A stretch of 64,000 bases of DNA from an uncultured Clostridia bacterium. Lineage in GTDB: Bacteria; Bacillota; Clostridia; Christensenellales; Borkfalkiaceae. A model generated the notes under the pieces. That model worked only from the letters and a program-made list of their open reading frames with translations. It was not told the origin of the DNA and searched no databases. The stretch is taken from NCBI GenBank assembly GCA_947631905.1, contig CANRND010000001.1:81434-145433 (forward strand), given 5' to 3'. Made by a program: the position numbers and the translations under genes. This document shows, piece by piece, positions 26,626 to 34,977 of this stretch (position 1 is the first letter of the stretch; every line of letters starts with the position of its first letter).

Positions 26626-27031
26626 GCTCCTCCTCTCTGCGGAACGGGATGGGACCTCTTCCGCTCTTGACGGGAAATGTAGATGCCGCGGGCGGGACTT
26701 CCCATGCGGGGACCGCGGCGGAAAAAAGAAAATCCCCTTTCTATGGTCTCTCCCGCTTATTAGGGGGGGAAAGCGGGAGAGAAGTCATAGGAGAAAAAAC
26801 GTATGAGCGATGTTAAATTTTACCGTGGCGCCCCAAACCCGAGAAATTGTATCCACCCGCCGCTCGCGCCCGTTGAAGAAGAGACAGACGGAGCGGCTGA
26901 GTGGAATTTAGGGGGGCTGATTGATACGGCTCCCGCGGCGCTTTGCGCGGGGAGACCTTGAAAAGACCCTGCCGCGCGGGAGTACTTACCGCCCGCAACG
27001 GAGGAACTTTCCTTTTTGTATTTTCATTGTA
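26626..27031 (-). promoter_or_regulatory. long structured leader of the DUF4127 gene
   Basis: Transcription from the promoter at 27026-27054 would make a leader of about 390 nt with no convincing gene. It is GC-rich and contains a long-armed hairpin (11-bp arms at 26748-26758 and 26771-26781, CTCTCCCGCTT) and several G/C-rich blocks. A T-rich stretch after a GAAA/TTTC mini-stem near 26725-26745 could terminate or attenuate. No known riboswitch core was recognised. Confidence 0.4.
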
Positions 27032-27054
27032 CTCCTAAATTTCCGCTTTGTCAA
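27026..27054 (-). promoter_or_regulatory. promoter upstream of DUF4127 leader
   Basis: Minus strand: TTGACA, 17 bp, TACAAT. An AT-rich block follows upstream with a palindrome TGAAATTTCA at 27096-27105, the kind of site RpiR/MurR regulators recognise; binding is speculation. Confidence 0.7.
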
Positions 27055-27174
27055 TAGATTTTGAAAAAAATTTTTATTATTTTCTTTGTTTTTGTTGAAA
27101 TTTCAGTAAATTCATGAAAATTTTTCTCTTTTGAAAAATTTTTTTTGCTTTTCAGGCGTTTTTTGACTATAACG

Positions 27175-27236
27175 TTGAGATTTCTCCACTCCGCTCATAT
27201 GGCAATAAGAAAAACCCCGCCGAAAAAAGGCGGGGC
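27175..27236 (-). terminator. terminator of rpiR-type gene plus repeat fragment
   Basis: CCCCGCC/GGCGGGG stem (27215-27235), followed on the minus strand by a T run. Next to it (27176-27198) is a GAGATTTCTCCACTCCGCTCA fragment of the window-wide repeat. Confidence 0.75.
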
Positions 27237-27262
27237 GGAAATTCGGAAGAAATGCGCGGGCG

Positions 27263-28093
27263 TTAAATGAGCTTGCTGACCGTCGCGCGGCTGCTGCGGG
27301 CGACGAACCCGTCGAACCGCGCCTTGTCGGACAGGTGGATCCCCGTGCAGAGGACGTCCACCATAAAGAGTTGCATGATCTTTCCCGTCATGGCGCCGGG
27401 CTGGTTGGGCGCCTCCATCGGCGCCGCGGAAAGCACCAGGTCCGCATACCGCGTGAGCGGGGACTTTTCGTAGCTTGTGATGACGAGGACTTTCATGCCG
27501 CACGCGCGCGCAAGCTCGGCGGCCTCCACCGTATCTTTGGAACTGCCCGATACGCTGAAAATGATCATGAGGTCCTTGGAACTGCGCGAGGAGATCAGGA
27601 CGTTTTGCAGGTGGGTATCCCGCTCGCAATAGGTGAGGATCCCCATCATCATGAGGCGGTTGTGCAATTCGAGCGCGGCGAGATAGGAATGCCCCACGCC
27701 GAAACAGCACACCGTTTCCGCTTCGAAGATCATATCGTATGCGGTCTGCAAGCGGTCGCCCTTCAAAATTTTGCGGCAGTTTTTCATCGCCTCTTCGTAG
27801 GCCTCGGCGATGTCGTCCACGTAATCGATCCCATCCTGCTCCTTGCGCCCGATGTCGATCACGCCCTGCGCCAGATTGAGACGGAACTCCTGATAGCCGT
27901 TGAATCCCAGCGAACGGCAAAAGCGAAGCACCGTCGCCTCGGCAACGCCCGTTGCCGCCGCGAGATCGGTGATGGACATATAGATGACCCGCTTATGGTC
28001 CACCGTCTCGAAATAATCGAGCAATTTGCGCTGGCTCTTTGTAAGTTTTCCCTCGCGCATCTGCGCGATCTTACTGTTGATACTGTTCGGCAT
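27263..28093 (-). CDS. MurR/RpiR family transcriptional regulator
   Basis: The 276-residue protein has an N-terminal RpiR helix-turn-helix (LTKSQRKLLDYFETV, then SITDLAAATGVAEATVLRFCRSLGFNGYQEFR). A C-terminal SIS sugar-phosphate domain follows (FGVGHSYLAAL, IIFSVSGSSKDTVEAA). Such proteins regulate sugar or amino-sugar catabolism in response to phosphorylated sugars. Position next to the DUF4127 and nag genes makes those plausible targets. Own consensus promoter at 28175-28203 and GGAGGAGAG ribosome site. Confidence 0.92.
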   Translation of the reverse strand: MPNSINSKIAQMREGKLTKSQRKLLDYFETVDHKRVIYMSITDLAAATGVAEATVLRFCRSLGFNGYQEFRLNLAQGVIDIGRKEQDGIDYVDDIAEAYEEAMKNCRKILKGDRLQTAYDMIFEAETVCCFGVGHSYLAALELHNRLMMMGILTYCERDTHLQNVLISSRSSKDLMIIFSVSGSSKDTVEAAELARACGMKVLVITSYEKSPLTRYADLVLSAAPMEAPNQPGAMTGKIMQLFMVDVLCTGIHLSDKARFDGFVARSSRATVSKLI

Positions 28094-28174
28094 ATCTCTC
28101 CTCCTATGCTGTTTCAGCTTGCATTTTCGGTTTCTATTCCTATTTTAATAGTTTACCCTATTTAATACGTTGTT

Positions 28175-28203
28175 ATTGTAAAGCGTTTGAAACGTCTTGT
28201 CAA
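28175..28203 (-). promoter_or_regulatory. rpiR-type gene promoter
   Basis: Minus strand TTGACA, 17 bp, TACAAT. Downstream are two direct repeats CCTATTT(T)AATA (28139-28168). The spacer contains AAACGCTTTAC, also present in the next gene's promoter. Confidence 0.75.
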
Positions 28204-28250
28204 GCGTTCTCGATTTATTGCATGACCTAACAACTTTTTGCAAATTTTCG

Positions 28251-29027
28251 TCAAAATTTGCGCAAAAAACCGTAAGACGCTCCCACTTTTCCGCCATGAA
28301 GTACGAAAATTTTCATGTTTTTTTGCAAAGTGGTGTCCTCGGGGAAATCCGCGGGGAGCAGATCGGGGTTCTTGAACACCCACAAACGGTAGCCCGTATC
28401 GTCGGGAAAATACTCGAAACCGCGGAACAGGGTGCGGAATTTCCTGACGTTCGAAGTTTCGGGCAGGAGTTTTTTCAGCTTGTGTGAAAGCAGCCACGAG
28501 CGGCAGTAATACGTTCCGTCCCCGAGCAGGTTTTTTGCGGCATGCACCGAGCCGACCACGGCTTCCGTACTCAGGTCCGCGTCAGACGGAATGTGGATCG
28601 AGAACCCCTCGTCCGTCTTTTCGTATTCGAGCGAACCGATCCTGACGATCAGTCCCGAGGTCTGCCGCCACGTCCAGAACCAGCGGTCGAACCCGTACCG
28701 CCCGAAACTTTCGAGATGCTCCCTGACGAACCTGCCGAAAACGCGCATGGTGGAAAAATATACATCTTCGGGAAAGGTTTCGGGGAAAGGAGCCGTTGCC
28801 GCGGCGCGCAACATGGCGGAAAGCATGCGGTACCCGTCCTCGTCGGGCTGCAACTTTTCGTGCAGTTCATCCGTCCCCTCTTCGGCGCGGAGCGGGTCGT
28901 TGAGAAGGGGGACCAGTTCCCCGATCCCCGCCTCGTATCCGAGTTTTTCCGCCGCTTCGCGCGGGACGTCCAGTTGAAGCGCGAACGCAAAAAGCTCCTC
29001 GGTTGTTGTGATTGCGGCTACTTTCAT
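28251..29027 (-). CDS. probable acyltransferase-domain (GNAT-like) protein
   Basis: The 258-residue protein resembles a family of Gram-positive 'acyltransferase domain' proteins with an all-helical N-terminal part and a C-terminal GNAT-like fold. Landmarks are WFWTWRQTSGLIVRIGSLEYE in the middle, which starts a beta sheet, and the IHIPSDADLSTEAV segment. It was not tied to a named substrate. Promoter on the minus strand: TTGACA, 17 bp, TAAAAT (29039-29067). Single gene between the rpiR-type and DUF368 genes. Confidence 0.6.
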   Translation of the reverse strand: MKVAAITTTEELFAFALQLDVPREAAEKLGYEAGIGELVPLLNDPLRAEEGTDELHEKLQPDEDGYRMLSAMLRAAATAPFPETFPEDVYFSTMRVFGRFVREHLESFGRYGFDRWFWTWRQTSGLIVRIGSLEYEKTDEGFSIHIPSDADLSTEAVVGSVHAAKNLLGDGTYYCRSWLLSHKLKKLLPETSNVRKFRTLFRGFEYFPDDTGYRLWVFKNPDLLPADFPEDTTLQKNMKIFVLHGGKVGASYGFLRKF

Positions 29028-29038
29028 ATTTCGCCTAA

Positions 29039-29067
29039 ATTTTAATACGTAAAGCGTTTTTTGTCAA
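29039..29067 (-). promoter_or_regulatory. promoter of the acyltransferase-like gene
   Basis: Minus strand TTGACA, 17 bp, TAAAAT; shares an 11-bp AAACGCTTTAC block with the rpiR-type promoter (29049-29059 and 28178-28188). Confidence 0.7.
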
Positions 29068-29164
29068 CAGTTCTGAAAAAAATTTTCTTTATAATATAGT
29101 GATTATTGCATATATCCCGTATATTTTATTGAAAAATTCATTTTTTTATACGATGGTTGCGGGG

Positions 29165-29210
29165 AAAAAGCCGCCCGCCCGCGCCGCAAAAGCGCGGCGC
29201 GGGCGGGCGG
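29165..29210 (-). terminator. terminator downstream of DUF368 gene
   Basis: 17-bp stem CCGCCCGCCCGCGCCGC (29171-29187 with 29194-29210), with CTTTTTC following on the minus strand. Confidence 0.85.
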
Positions 29211-29252
29211 TTACGTTCGGAACGCTTTCCGAAAACGGAGGTACGGATCCGT

Positions 29253-30164
29253 TTATTTCTTTTTCTTCGACCACAGGACCAGCGCAAACGAGAGCGCGAA
29301 GCCGACAAGAAGCATGGCGGCGGCAACGACCCAATACCACGGGTTCGAGAACAAAATGCGACCCGTTTCGCGCAAAACGGAGGCGTACACCGCGGGAACG
29401 CTCCCGATGATGAAGCCGAAGATCGCAAAATAGGTGCCGCGGGGGAACTTTTTCAAAAGGAATTTCATCAACACGGAGATGCCGAAAAAGCCGATGACAA
29501 GCCCCACCGCGAGGCAGGCAAGCACGAGGATGCAGATCCCGACCTGTTGCCCGTGCAGTAAATTTTCCGTGATGAGCCGAACGACGGGGTTATAATAGCC
29601 GAAGATGAGAAGAAGCATGGACCCCGAAATGCCGGGGACGACGAGCGCCGCCGAGCCGACGATCCCGATGAGAACGAGCAGAAGATATCCGCCGAAATTG
29701 AGGTGAAAGAGATCGACTTCCTTTCCGAGTGGCAAAAAGCAGAGCGAAGCCGCCGCCGCGAGCGGAAGAATGCAGGCGAGCAGGTGCTTCCATGTGGGCT
29801 TTGACGGCGGTTCCCCTCGCATTTTGTCGGTTACGGAGGGAAGCCCGCCGAGCGCAAGCCCCACGAACAGCGTGACGGTGGGCATGGGATAGTGTTTCAG
29901 CCCCCACTGGATGGGCAGAATGAGCGCCGCCACGCCGAGGAGCATTCCCAGAACAATGGGAAGCAGAATGAAAAAGCTCGATTTGAAATGCTTGAAAAAG
30001 TCTGCGATCGCCCCGACGAGTTTTTCGTACACGCCGAGAATGGCCGCGACCGACCCGCCCGAAAAACCGGGGATGATGAACGCCACGCCGATCGCCACCC
30101 CGCGCAGAACGTCGAGGAGAAACGAGACGAGCTTATTCTGTTTTGCCGTGTTTTGCTGTTCCAT
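29253..30164 (-). CDS. DUF368 family membrane protein (putative undecaprenyl-phosphate translocase)
   Basis: The 303-residue protein has about eight membrane segments and the family's GVAFIIPGFSGGSVAAILGVYE motif, repeated in weaker form in the second half (AALVVPGISGSMLLLIFGYY). This gives an inverted-repeat transporter shape. DUF368 proteins have been reported to flip undecaprenyl phosphate back across the membrane for cell-wall synthesis (PopT); assignment to that role is by family. No clear ribosome site is visible before the ATG. Confidence 0.85.
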   Translation of the reverse strand: MEQQNTAKQNKLVSFLLDVLRGVAIGVAFIIPGFSGGSVAAILGVYEKLVGAIADFFKHFKSSFFILLPIVLGMLLGVAALILPIQWGLKHYPMPTVTLFVGLALGGLPSVTDKMRGEPPSKPTWKHLLACILPLAAAASLCFLPLGKEVDLFHLNFGGYLLLVLIGIVGSAALVVPGISGSMLLLIFGYYNPVVRLITENLLHGQQVGICILVLACLAVGLVIGFFGISVLMKFLLKKFPRGTYFAIFGFIIGSVPAVYASVLRETGRILFSNPWYWVVAAAMLLVGFALSFALVLWSKKKK

Positions 30165-30509
30165 GGTTTATGATTATTGCCTACGGTCGCAAAAAATGAC
30201 TTTTTCTGCAAGGGGGAGCAACCCCCTCCCCTACCCCTCCCCCGCGCGAATGCGCGGGGGAGGGCAAATATCGGTCTTTCCTGCGCGGAGCAGGGTTCCC
30301 CTGCTCCGCGCACACAATTTGCCGTATACTTACGGCTTAATATAATCCCCTTGCCTTAGGCGGAATTCACTTCCGCCGTGGGCGACCCAATTTGCCGCAT
30401 ACCTGCGGCTTGTTGTTTAAGCCGAGCGAATGAGAGAACGACCCAGTTGATGCACGAGGAAGGTTTCCTCGCGGAAAAGATTGCGAAGCAAGATTTTCCG
30501 CGAAACTCT
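30165..30509. repeat. gene-free gap with palindromic repeats
   Basis: A CCTCCCCCGCGC/GCGCGGGGGAGG palindrome lies at 30237-30264. A second family is at 30470-30503 (GCGGAAAAGATTGCGAAGC with its complement), found again at 39638-39672 and inside the 190-bp elements. Repeated TTTGCCG(C/T)ATAC-T-GCGGCTT pieces (30318 and 30390) are also seen. No coding signal. Confidence 0.6.
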
Positions 30510-31412
30510 TTACATATTTTTCATCCCTCTCTTGCCGTGGGAGAGCTTGCGCACCGAGGTGCGGTGTTCCTCGCCCGCAAAGAGACGCACCAAATTCTTC
30601 CGATGGGCGAACCACGTCAGCACATTCAGCGCAAAGAGCATCATGAAACAGGCAATGACCCAGCCGCCCGTAATCTCCGCCTCGTAGCGGAAGAAGAACA
30701 TCAGCCCCTGCCAGACGGAAAAACCCGTAACGCCCAAAAGCGAACCCATGCTCCCCCATTCGGTGAACGCGATGTAACCGACGACCCCGAACAGCAAGAG
30801 GGCGAGCATCACAAAGAAATACCACCACTCTTCGCAGGAAATGCAGAACCAGAACAGCCCCAACGTGGAAGCAATGCCCTTGCCGCCTTTGAACTTCATG
30901 GTGACGGGCCAGATATGCCCGATGATGACGCACACGCCGCAAAAATAGCGCGTGAAGTCGGAGATAACCACGTTTGTCCCCGCAAACACATAGTTGCGGA
31001 AGATGAAATAGCTGATGAGCGCGGGAACGCCCCCCTTGCAGGCGTCGAGCAGGAAATTGAGCAGCCCCACTTTTAAGCCGAACTCACGGGAGATGTTCAT
31101 CGTGCCGGGGTTGCCGCTCCCGATTTTATGAACGTCCTTATGCTTGAACCGCGCGATGAGGACCGCGAAGTTGAAACAGCCGATGAAATAGCACACGACC
31201 GCCATTAAAAGAAACCAATACCAGAGTTGGGAAAAGGCAAGAGATTTCTCGACTGCGGCTACGCCTCCGCTCGAAATGACAGAGGAGAGCGTTGCGGTCC
31301 CGCTCGAAATGACAGAGGAGAGCGTTGCGGTTCCGCTCGAAATGACAGAGGAGAGCGTTGCGGTTCCGCTCGAAATGACGTTGGGAAAAGCGGCGGATAG
31401 AAGCGAGAGCAT
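30510..31412 (-). CDS. plsY: glycerol-3-phosphate acyltransferase PlsY with repeat-derived N-terminus
   Basis: PlsY moves an acyl group from acyl-phosphate to glycerol-3-phosphate at the membrane. Motif 1 GSGNPGTMN and motif 2 KFKGGKGIAST are present among five or more membrane helices. The protein is 300 residues, about 100 longer than usual. Residues 12-62 are encoded by an intergenic-type repeat read in frame (three 11-residue copies of VISSGTATLSS, then VISSGGVAAVEKS), placed before the first membrane helix. The start is well supported: GGAGG, and TAATG overlap with the der stop. Cotranscribed with der. Confidence 0.88.
   Translation of the reverse strand: MLSLLSAAFPNVISSGTATLSSVISSGTATLSSVISSGTATLSSVISSGGVAAVEKSLAFSQLWYWFLLMAVVCYFIGCFNFAVLIARFKHKDVHKIGSGNPGTMNISREFGLKVGLLNFLLDACKGGVPALISYFIFRNYVFAGTNVVISDFTRYFCGVCVIIGHIWPVTMKFKGGKGIASTLGLFWFCISCEEWWYFFVMLALLLFGVVGYIAFTEWGSMGSLLGVTGFSVWQGLMFFFRYEAEITGGWVIACFMMLFALNVLTWFAHRKNLVRLFAGEEHRTSVRKLSHGKRGMKNM
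31241..31379. repeat. genomic repeat inserted in frame in plsY
   Basis: A complete GAGATTTCTCGACTGCGG...GAAATGAC element (31241-31280) is followed by a 33-bp unit present three times (31273-31305, 31306-31338, 31339-31371) and a partial copy. 33 bp keeps the reading frame. Confidence 0.85.
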
Positions 31413-32722
31413 TATGCGTCCTCCTTTTTACTGCGCACCTGGATGCGGATGGGCGTTCCCGAAAAATCGTACGCCTCGCGGATGACGTTTTCGAGATACC
31501 GCGCATAGGAGAAGTGCAACAGCGTTTCGTCGTTTACCATCAGCACGAACAGCGGGGGCTTCACGGAGACCTGCGAAGCGTAGTAGAGCTTCATTCTTCT
31601 GCCCTGGTAGCTCGGCGGTTCGGAGATACGCATTGCGTCCATCAGAAGATCGTTGAGCGCACCCGTCGGAATGCGGAAGTTCGCATGGGCGTAGACTTCC
31701 TCGGCAAGCGCGAGCAACTTTTCCACCCGCTGGCCCGTCTTTGCCGAGATATACACGGACTTGTAATAGTCCATGAATTTGAGGTCCTCTTTGAGTTTTT
31801 CTTCAAATTTTTCAATGGTGTGCGCGTCTTTTTCGACCGCGTCCCACTTGTTCATGACGATGACCGAGGGCTTGCCCTCTTCGTGGATCCTGCCGATGAT
31901 GCGCACATCCTGTTCGGTAAGCCCGACGGTGCAGTCGACCACGAGAAGCACGACGTCCGCCCGCCCGATCGCGTCGAACGCGCGAAGCACGGAATAGTAC
32001 TCCACGTCGTCCTCCACCGACCGCTTGCGGCGGATGCCCGCCGTGTCGATGATGGTGTATTTCTTGTCCCCGCGCGTAAAGGGCGTGTCGATCGCGTCCC
32101 GCGTGGTGCCTGCGATCTCGGTGACGATGGTGCGTTCCTGCCCCAAAATTTTGTTGACGAGGGAGCTTTTGCCCGCGTTGGGCTTGCCCACGACCGCGAT
32201 CTTTAAGGAATCGTCCTCGGCGGTCTCCCCGCTTTCAAACCACTCCACCGCCTTATCGAGAACGTCGCCGATGCCGCGGGAATGCTCCGAGGACACGGCG
32301 AACGGCTCCCCCAAACCGAGAGAGTAAAACTCGAACACCTTGTCGGGAGAGTAGTCGTCGATCTTGTTGACGACGAGGATCACGGGTTTTTTACTGCGGC
32401 GGAGATAGTCCGCAACATCGTAATCCGAGCTTGTGAGGCCCTCCCTGCCGTCCGTAAAAAAGAGGATGACGTCGGCGGTCTCCACGGCGAGCCTGGCTTG
32501 CAGGGCGATCTGTTTCCACATGACGTCCTCGCTTTTGAGTTCGATGCCGCCCGTATCGACGAGGGTAAAGGGCTTGCCGCGCCACTCGCTCGTGACGTAC
32601 ACCCGGTCCCGCGTGACCCCAGGGCGGTCCTCCGTGATGGAAATTTTTCGTCCTGCGACCTTGTTGAAAAAGGTGCTTTTGCCCACATTGGGCCTGCCGA
32701 CGATTGCGATCAAAGGTATCAT
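31412..32722 (-). CDS. der: ribosome biogenesis GTPase Der (EngA)
   Basis: The 436-residue protein has two tandem GTPase domains (GRPNVGKSTFF near residue 8 and GKPNAGKSSLVN near 182, with DTGGIE, DTAGIRR, NKID and NKWD motifs) and a C-terminal KH-like domain. Der is needed for 50S subunit assembly. The promoter TTTACA, 17 bp, TATAAT (32732-32760) ends only nine bases before the ATG, so the mRNA would have almost no leader. Upstream of plsY in one operon. Confidence 0.95.
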   Translation of the reverse strand: MIPLIAIVGRPNVGKSTFFNKVAGRKISITEDRPGVTRDRVYVTSEWRGKPFTLVDTGGIELKSEDVMWKQIALQARLAVETADVILFFTDGREGLTSSDYDVADYLRRSKKPVILVVNKIDDYSPDKVFEFYSLGLGEPFAVSSEHSRGIGDVLDKAVEWFESGETAEDDSLKIAVVGKPNAGKSSLVNKILGQERTIVTEIAGTTRDAIDTPFTRGDKKYTIIDTAGIRRKRSVEDDVEYYSVLRAFDAIGRADVVLLVVDCTVGLTEQDVRIIGRIHEEGKPSVIVMNKWDAVEKDAHTIEKFEEKLKEDLKFMDYYKSVYISAKTGQRVEKLLALAEEVYAHANFRIPTGALNDLLMDAMRISEPPSYQGRRMKLYYASQVSVKPPLFVLMVNDETLLHFSYARYLENVIREAYDFSGTPIRIQVRSKKEDA

Positions 32723-32731
32723 AATACCCTT

Positions 32732-32760
32732 ATTATAAAAAAATTCCCGCCCTTTGTAAA
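32732..32760 (-). promoter_or_regulatory. der-plsY promoter
   Basis: Minus strand TTTACA, 17 bp, TATAAT; nine bases separate the -10 box from the der ATG. Confidence 0.7.
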
Positions 32761-32861
32761 GAAAAAACGTGCAGAAAAATCAAAAACAGCAGGAACGCCG
32801 CATATCAGCGCAGTCTCCTCAGGCGAGACTTTCCCCATTTACGGGTGCGGGTGATTTTCTA

Positions 32862-33031
32862 AATGTCATTTCGAGCTTGTCGAGAAATCTCTACCTTGTT
32901 TTTTTGTAATGCGGTAAAGACCCATTCGACTCCACTTCGTTCCGCTCAGGGTGACGTATTGCTGTAATGCGGTAGAGACCCATTCGACTCCACTCCGTTC
33001 TGCTCAGGGTGACGTATTGTTGTAATGCGGC
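32862..33031. repeat. intergenic repeats incl. 58-bp tandem array
   Basis: A short TCATTTCGAGCTTGTCGAGAAATCTC element (32862-32890) is followed by a 58-bp unit starting TGTAATGCGGTA and ending with CTCAGGGTGACGTATTG. It occurs at 32906-32963 and 32964-33021 with a stub to 33031. The remainder of the gap upstream (32761-32860) shows nothing recognisable. Confidence 0.7.
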
Positions 33032-33032
33032 C

Positions 33033-33938
33033 TCAGTCTTTTCTTACGATTTCCAGAATGCGGGTGAAATAGTCGGGGAGGGGGGCGGTGAACGTCATCC
33101 GCTCGCCGCTTGTGGGATGGGTGAGTTCGAGCTTGAATGCGTGCAGAAGCTGGCCTTCGAGCGCAAAGCGCTGGTTTTTGTAGCCGTACAGCTTGTCCCC
33201 CACCACGGGGTGGCCGATGTACTTTGCGTGCACCCTGATCTGGTGCGTTCTGCCCGTCTTTAAGACAAAGCGCACGAGGGAGTTCTTCGCAAACGTCTCC
33301 TCGGCAAAGAACTCCGTTTCGGCGTATCTCCCCTGCCCCGCGGGCAAAACCGCCATCTTCAACCTGTCTTTCGGGTCCCGCCCGATCTGCGTAATGATGC
33401 GGCCCGTTTGCTCTTTTAACACGCCTTCGAGGAGGGCGAGGTATTCCCTGCGGCAGGTTTTATTCTGGATTTGCGCCGAGAGGGAGAGGTGCGCCCGATC
33501 GTTTTTGGCGACGACCAAAAGCCCCGACGTATCCTTGTCGATCCTGTGGACGATGCCGGGGCGGAGTTCCCCGTTGATACCGCTTAAATTTTCCAAACGG
33601 TACAAAAGCGCGTTGACGAGGGTCCCCTCGTAGTTGCCCGCGCCCGCGTGGACCGTCATGCCCTGCGCCTTGTTGACGACGGCAAGATCGGCGTCCTCAT
33701 AGACAATGTCGATGGGAATGTCCTCGGGCTTTGCCGCAATGGGCGCGGGGTCGGGGATCTCCACCGAGACCGTTTGCCCTGCCTTGACCGTTTCCCCCGC
33801 CTTTGCGGGCCTGCCTTCCAGAAAAACCTTTCCCTCTTCCGAGAGCTTTTTCACGGCGGAACGGGTCAGCCCCGATTTTTCGCTCAAAAAAACATCGACG
33901 CGGAAAGAGCTTTCCGCGACGAATTGTTTAATCTCCAT
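33033..33938 (-). CDS. RluD/RluA-family pseudouridine synthase
   Basis: The 301-residue protein has an N-terminal S4 RNA-binding domain (residues 10-70) and the catalytic HRIDKDTSGLLVVAKN motif with its essential Asp, plus KTGRTHQIRVH. Related enzymes modify 23S rRNA uridines. The start at 33938 overlaps lspA by 11 bases (ATGGAGATTAA). A longer frame upstream belongs to lspA DNA in another frame. Last gene of the five-gene lgt operon, a common lspA-rluD pairing in Firmicutes. Confidence 0.93.
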   Translation of the reverse strand: MEIKQFVAESSFRVDVFLSEKSGLTRSAVKKLSEEGKVFLEGRPAKAGETVKAGQTVSVEIPDPAPIAAKPEDIPIDIVYEDADLAVVNKAQGMTVHAGAGNYEGTLVNALLYRLENLSGINGELRPGIVHRIDKDTSGLLVVAKNDRAHLSLSAQIQNKTCRREYLALLEGVLKEQTGRIITQIGRDPKDRLKMAVLPAGQGRYAETEFFAEETFAKNSLVRFVLKTGRTHQIRVHAKYIGHPVVGDKLYGYKNQRFALEGQLLHAFKLELTHPTSGERMTFTAPLPDYFTRILEIVRKD

Positions 33939-34479
33939 TTTGTTCGTCCCCGTGCGCTTCCGTCTCCTGCGTTTCCTCTTCCGCCCGTTTGCGGTTCTTG
34001 CCGAGCGGGACGACCGCCTCTTTCCCCACAAACAGAATGACGATGAGGAGGGCGACCGCGCCGAACGTGATGTAGAAATCCGCAAAATTGCAGATGCCGA
34101 ACCCGATCGACGACACGTCCACAAAATCGCGCACATATTGGAGACAGAGCCTGTCGACAAGGTTCCCGATCGCGCCCGCTTCGATGACGGCAAGGCAGAC
34201 CCGCGCGGGCGTGTTCTTTTTGAATACGGTGAAAAAGAGAACGGCGATCGCAACGATCATGACGACAGTAAGAATGGTAATGACGACCATAACGGCGGGG
34301 GTGTTGCCGAACATCCCCCATGCAATGCCCGTGTTTTCGGTATAATTCAAGCCGATGAAGTGCGGGATGATCGGGATGGCGGCATGCCCTTTGAGGAAAC
34401 AGACCGCAAGCATTTTCAAGACGAGGTCGAGCGCGAGCAAGGCGAGCATCACGATCCCGCAGACGATGGAGGCGATCAT
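33928..34479 (-). CDS. lspA: lipoprotein signal peptidase (signal peptidase II)
   Basis: The 183-residue protein has four membrane helices and both catalytic Asp motifs, AIGNLVDRL and ICNFADFYI. It cleaves signal peptides of diacylated prolipoproteins; the operon also encodes Lgt, the preceding step. The start MIASIV at 34479 follows GGAGGAGG and overlaps the upstream stop as ATGA. The C-terminal tail (about 30 residues, charged) is longer than usual. Confidence 0.95.
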   Translation of the reverse strand: MIASIVCGIVMLALLALDLVLKMLAVCFLKGHAAIPIIPHFIGLNYTENTGIAWGMFGNTPAVMVVITILTVVMIVAIAVLFFTVFKKNTPARVCLAVIEAGAIGNLVDRLCLQYVRDFVDVSSIGFGICNFADFYITFGAVALLIVILFVGKEAVVPLGKNRKRAEEETQETEAHGDEQNGD

Positions 34480-34976
34480 GAATCCTCCTCCATCAGCCCG
34501 AGTTCCTTGCACAGATTGCCGAGATCGAGAGGCTCTTTGGGATTGAGAACGTCGTCTAAATTAAAGCCCGTGTTCTCTTCTTCCTCTTCCTCCTCCGTCT
34601 TTTCGCCCAAATGGGAGCGGAGCGCGTCCGTAAACGTCTTGAAGTCGGCGCAGTCCTCTTCGTCGGGATATTTTTGGAGCAGACGTTCGGAGAGCAGGCG
34701 GCACTTTTCGGCGAGGAGCAAAAGTTCCTTGCGCTCCCCCTCCGCCTCCGCGGAACTCTCTTCCTTGATGCGCTCCCCCTCTTTGACGGCGCGCATGAGC
34801 GCCACGGAGACCTCGCTCCGCTGGGATTCGAGAACGGACAGCCGCGCGCGGAGTAGCCTGTTTTCCTCTTTCAGCTCCTCCTGCGCTTCGCGCAGATTGC
34901 GCACGATCCCCTCGTATTCCTCTTTGAGGCGGGTAACGAGCGCCTGCACTTCCTTTTCTTTATAGCGTTTGAACAT
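34476..34976 (-). CDS. coiled-coil protein, DivIVA-like
   Basis: The 166-residue protein is dominated by a heptad-rich helix from about residue 5 to 105, followed by an acidic segment (EEEEEEE) and a short C-terminal motif region. It resembles small DivIVA/GpsB-type coiled-coil proteins but lacks their clear N-terminal lipid-binding motif, so the label is tentative. It lies between pncB (1-bp gap) and lspA (4-base overlap) and is surely cotranscribed. Confidence 0.6.
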   Translation of the reverse strand: MFKRYKEKEVQALVTRLKEEYEGIVRNLREAQEELKEENRLLRARLSVLESQRSEVSVALMRAVKEGERIKEESSAEAEGERKELLLLAEKCRLLSERLLQKYPDEEDCADFKTFTDALRSHLGEKTEEEEEEENTGFNLDDVLNPKEPLDLGNLCKELGLMEEDS

Positions 34977-34977
34977 A

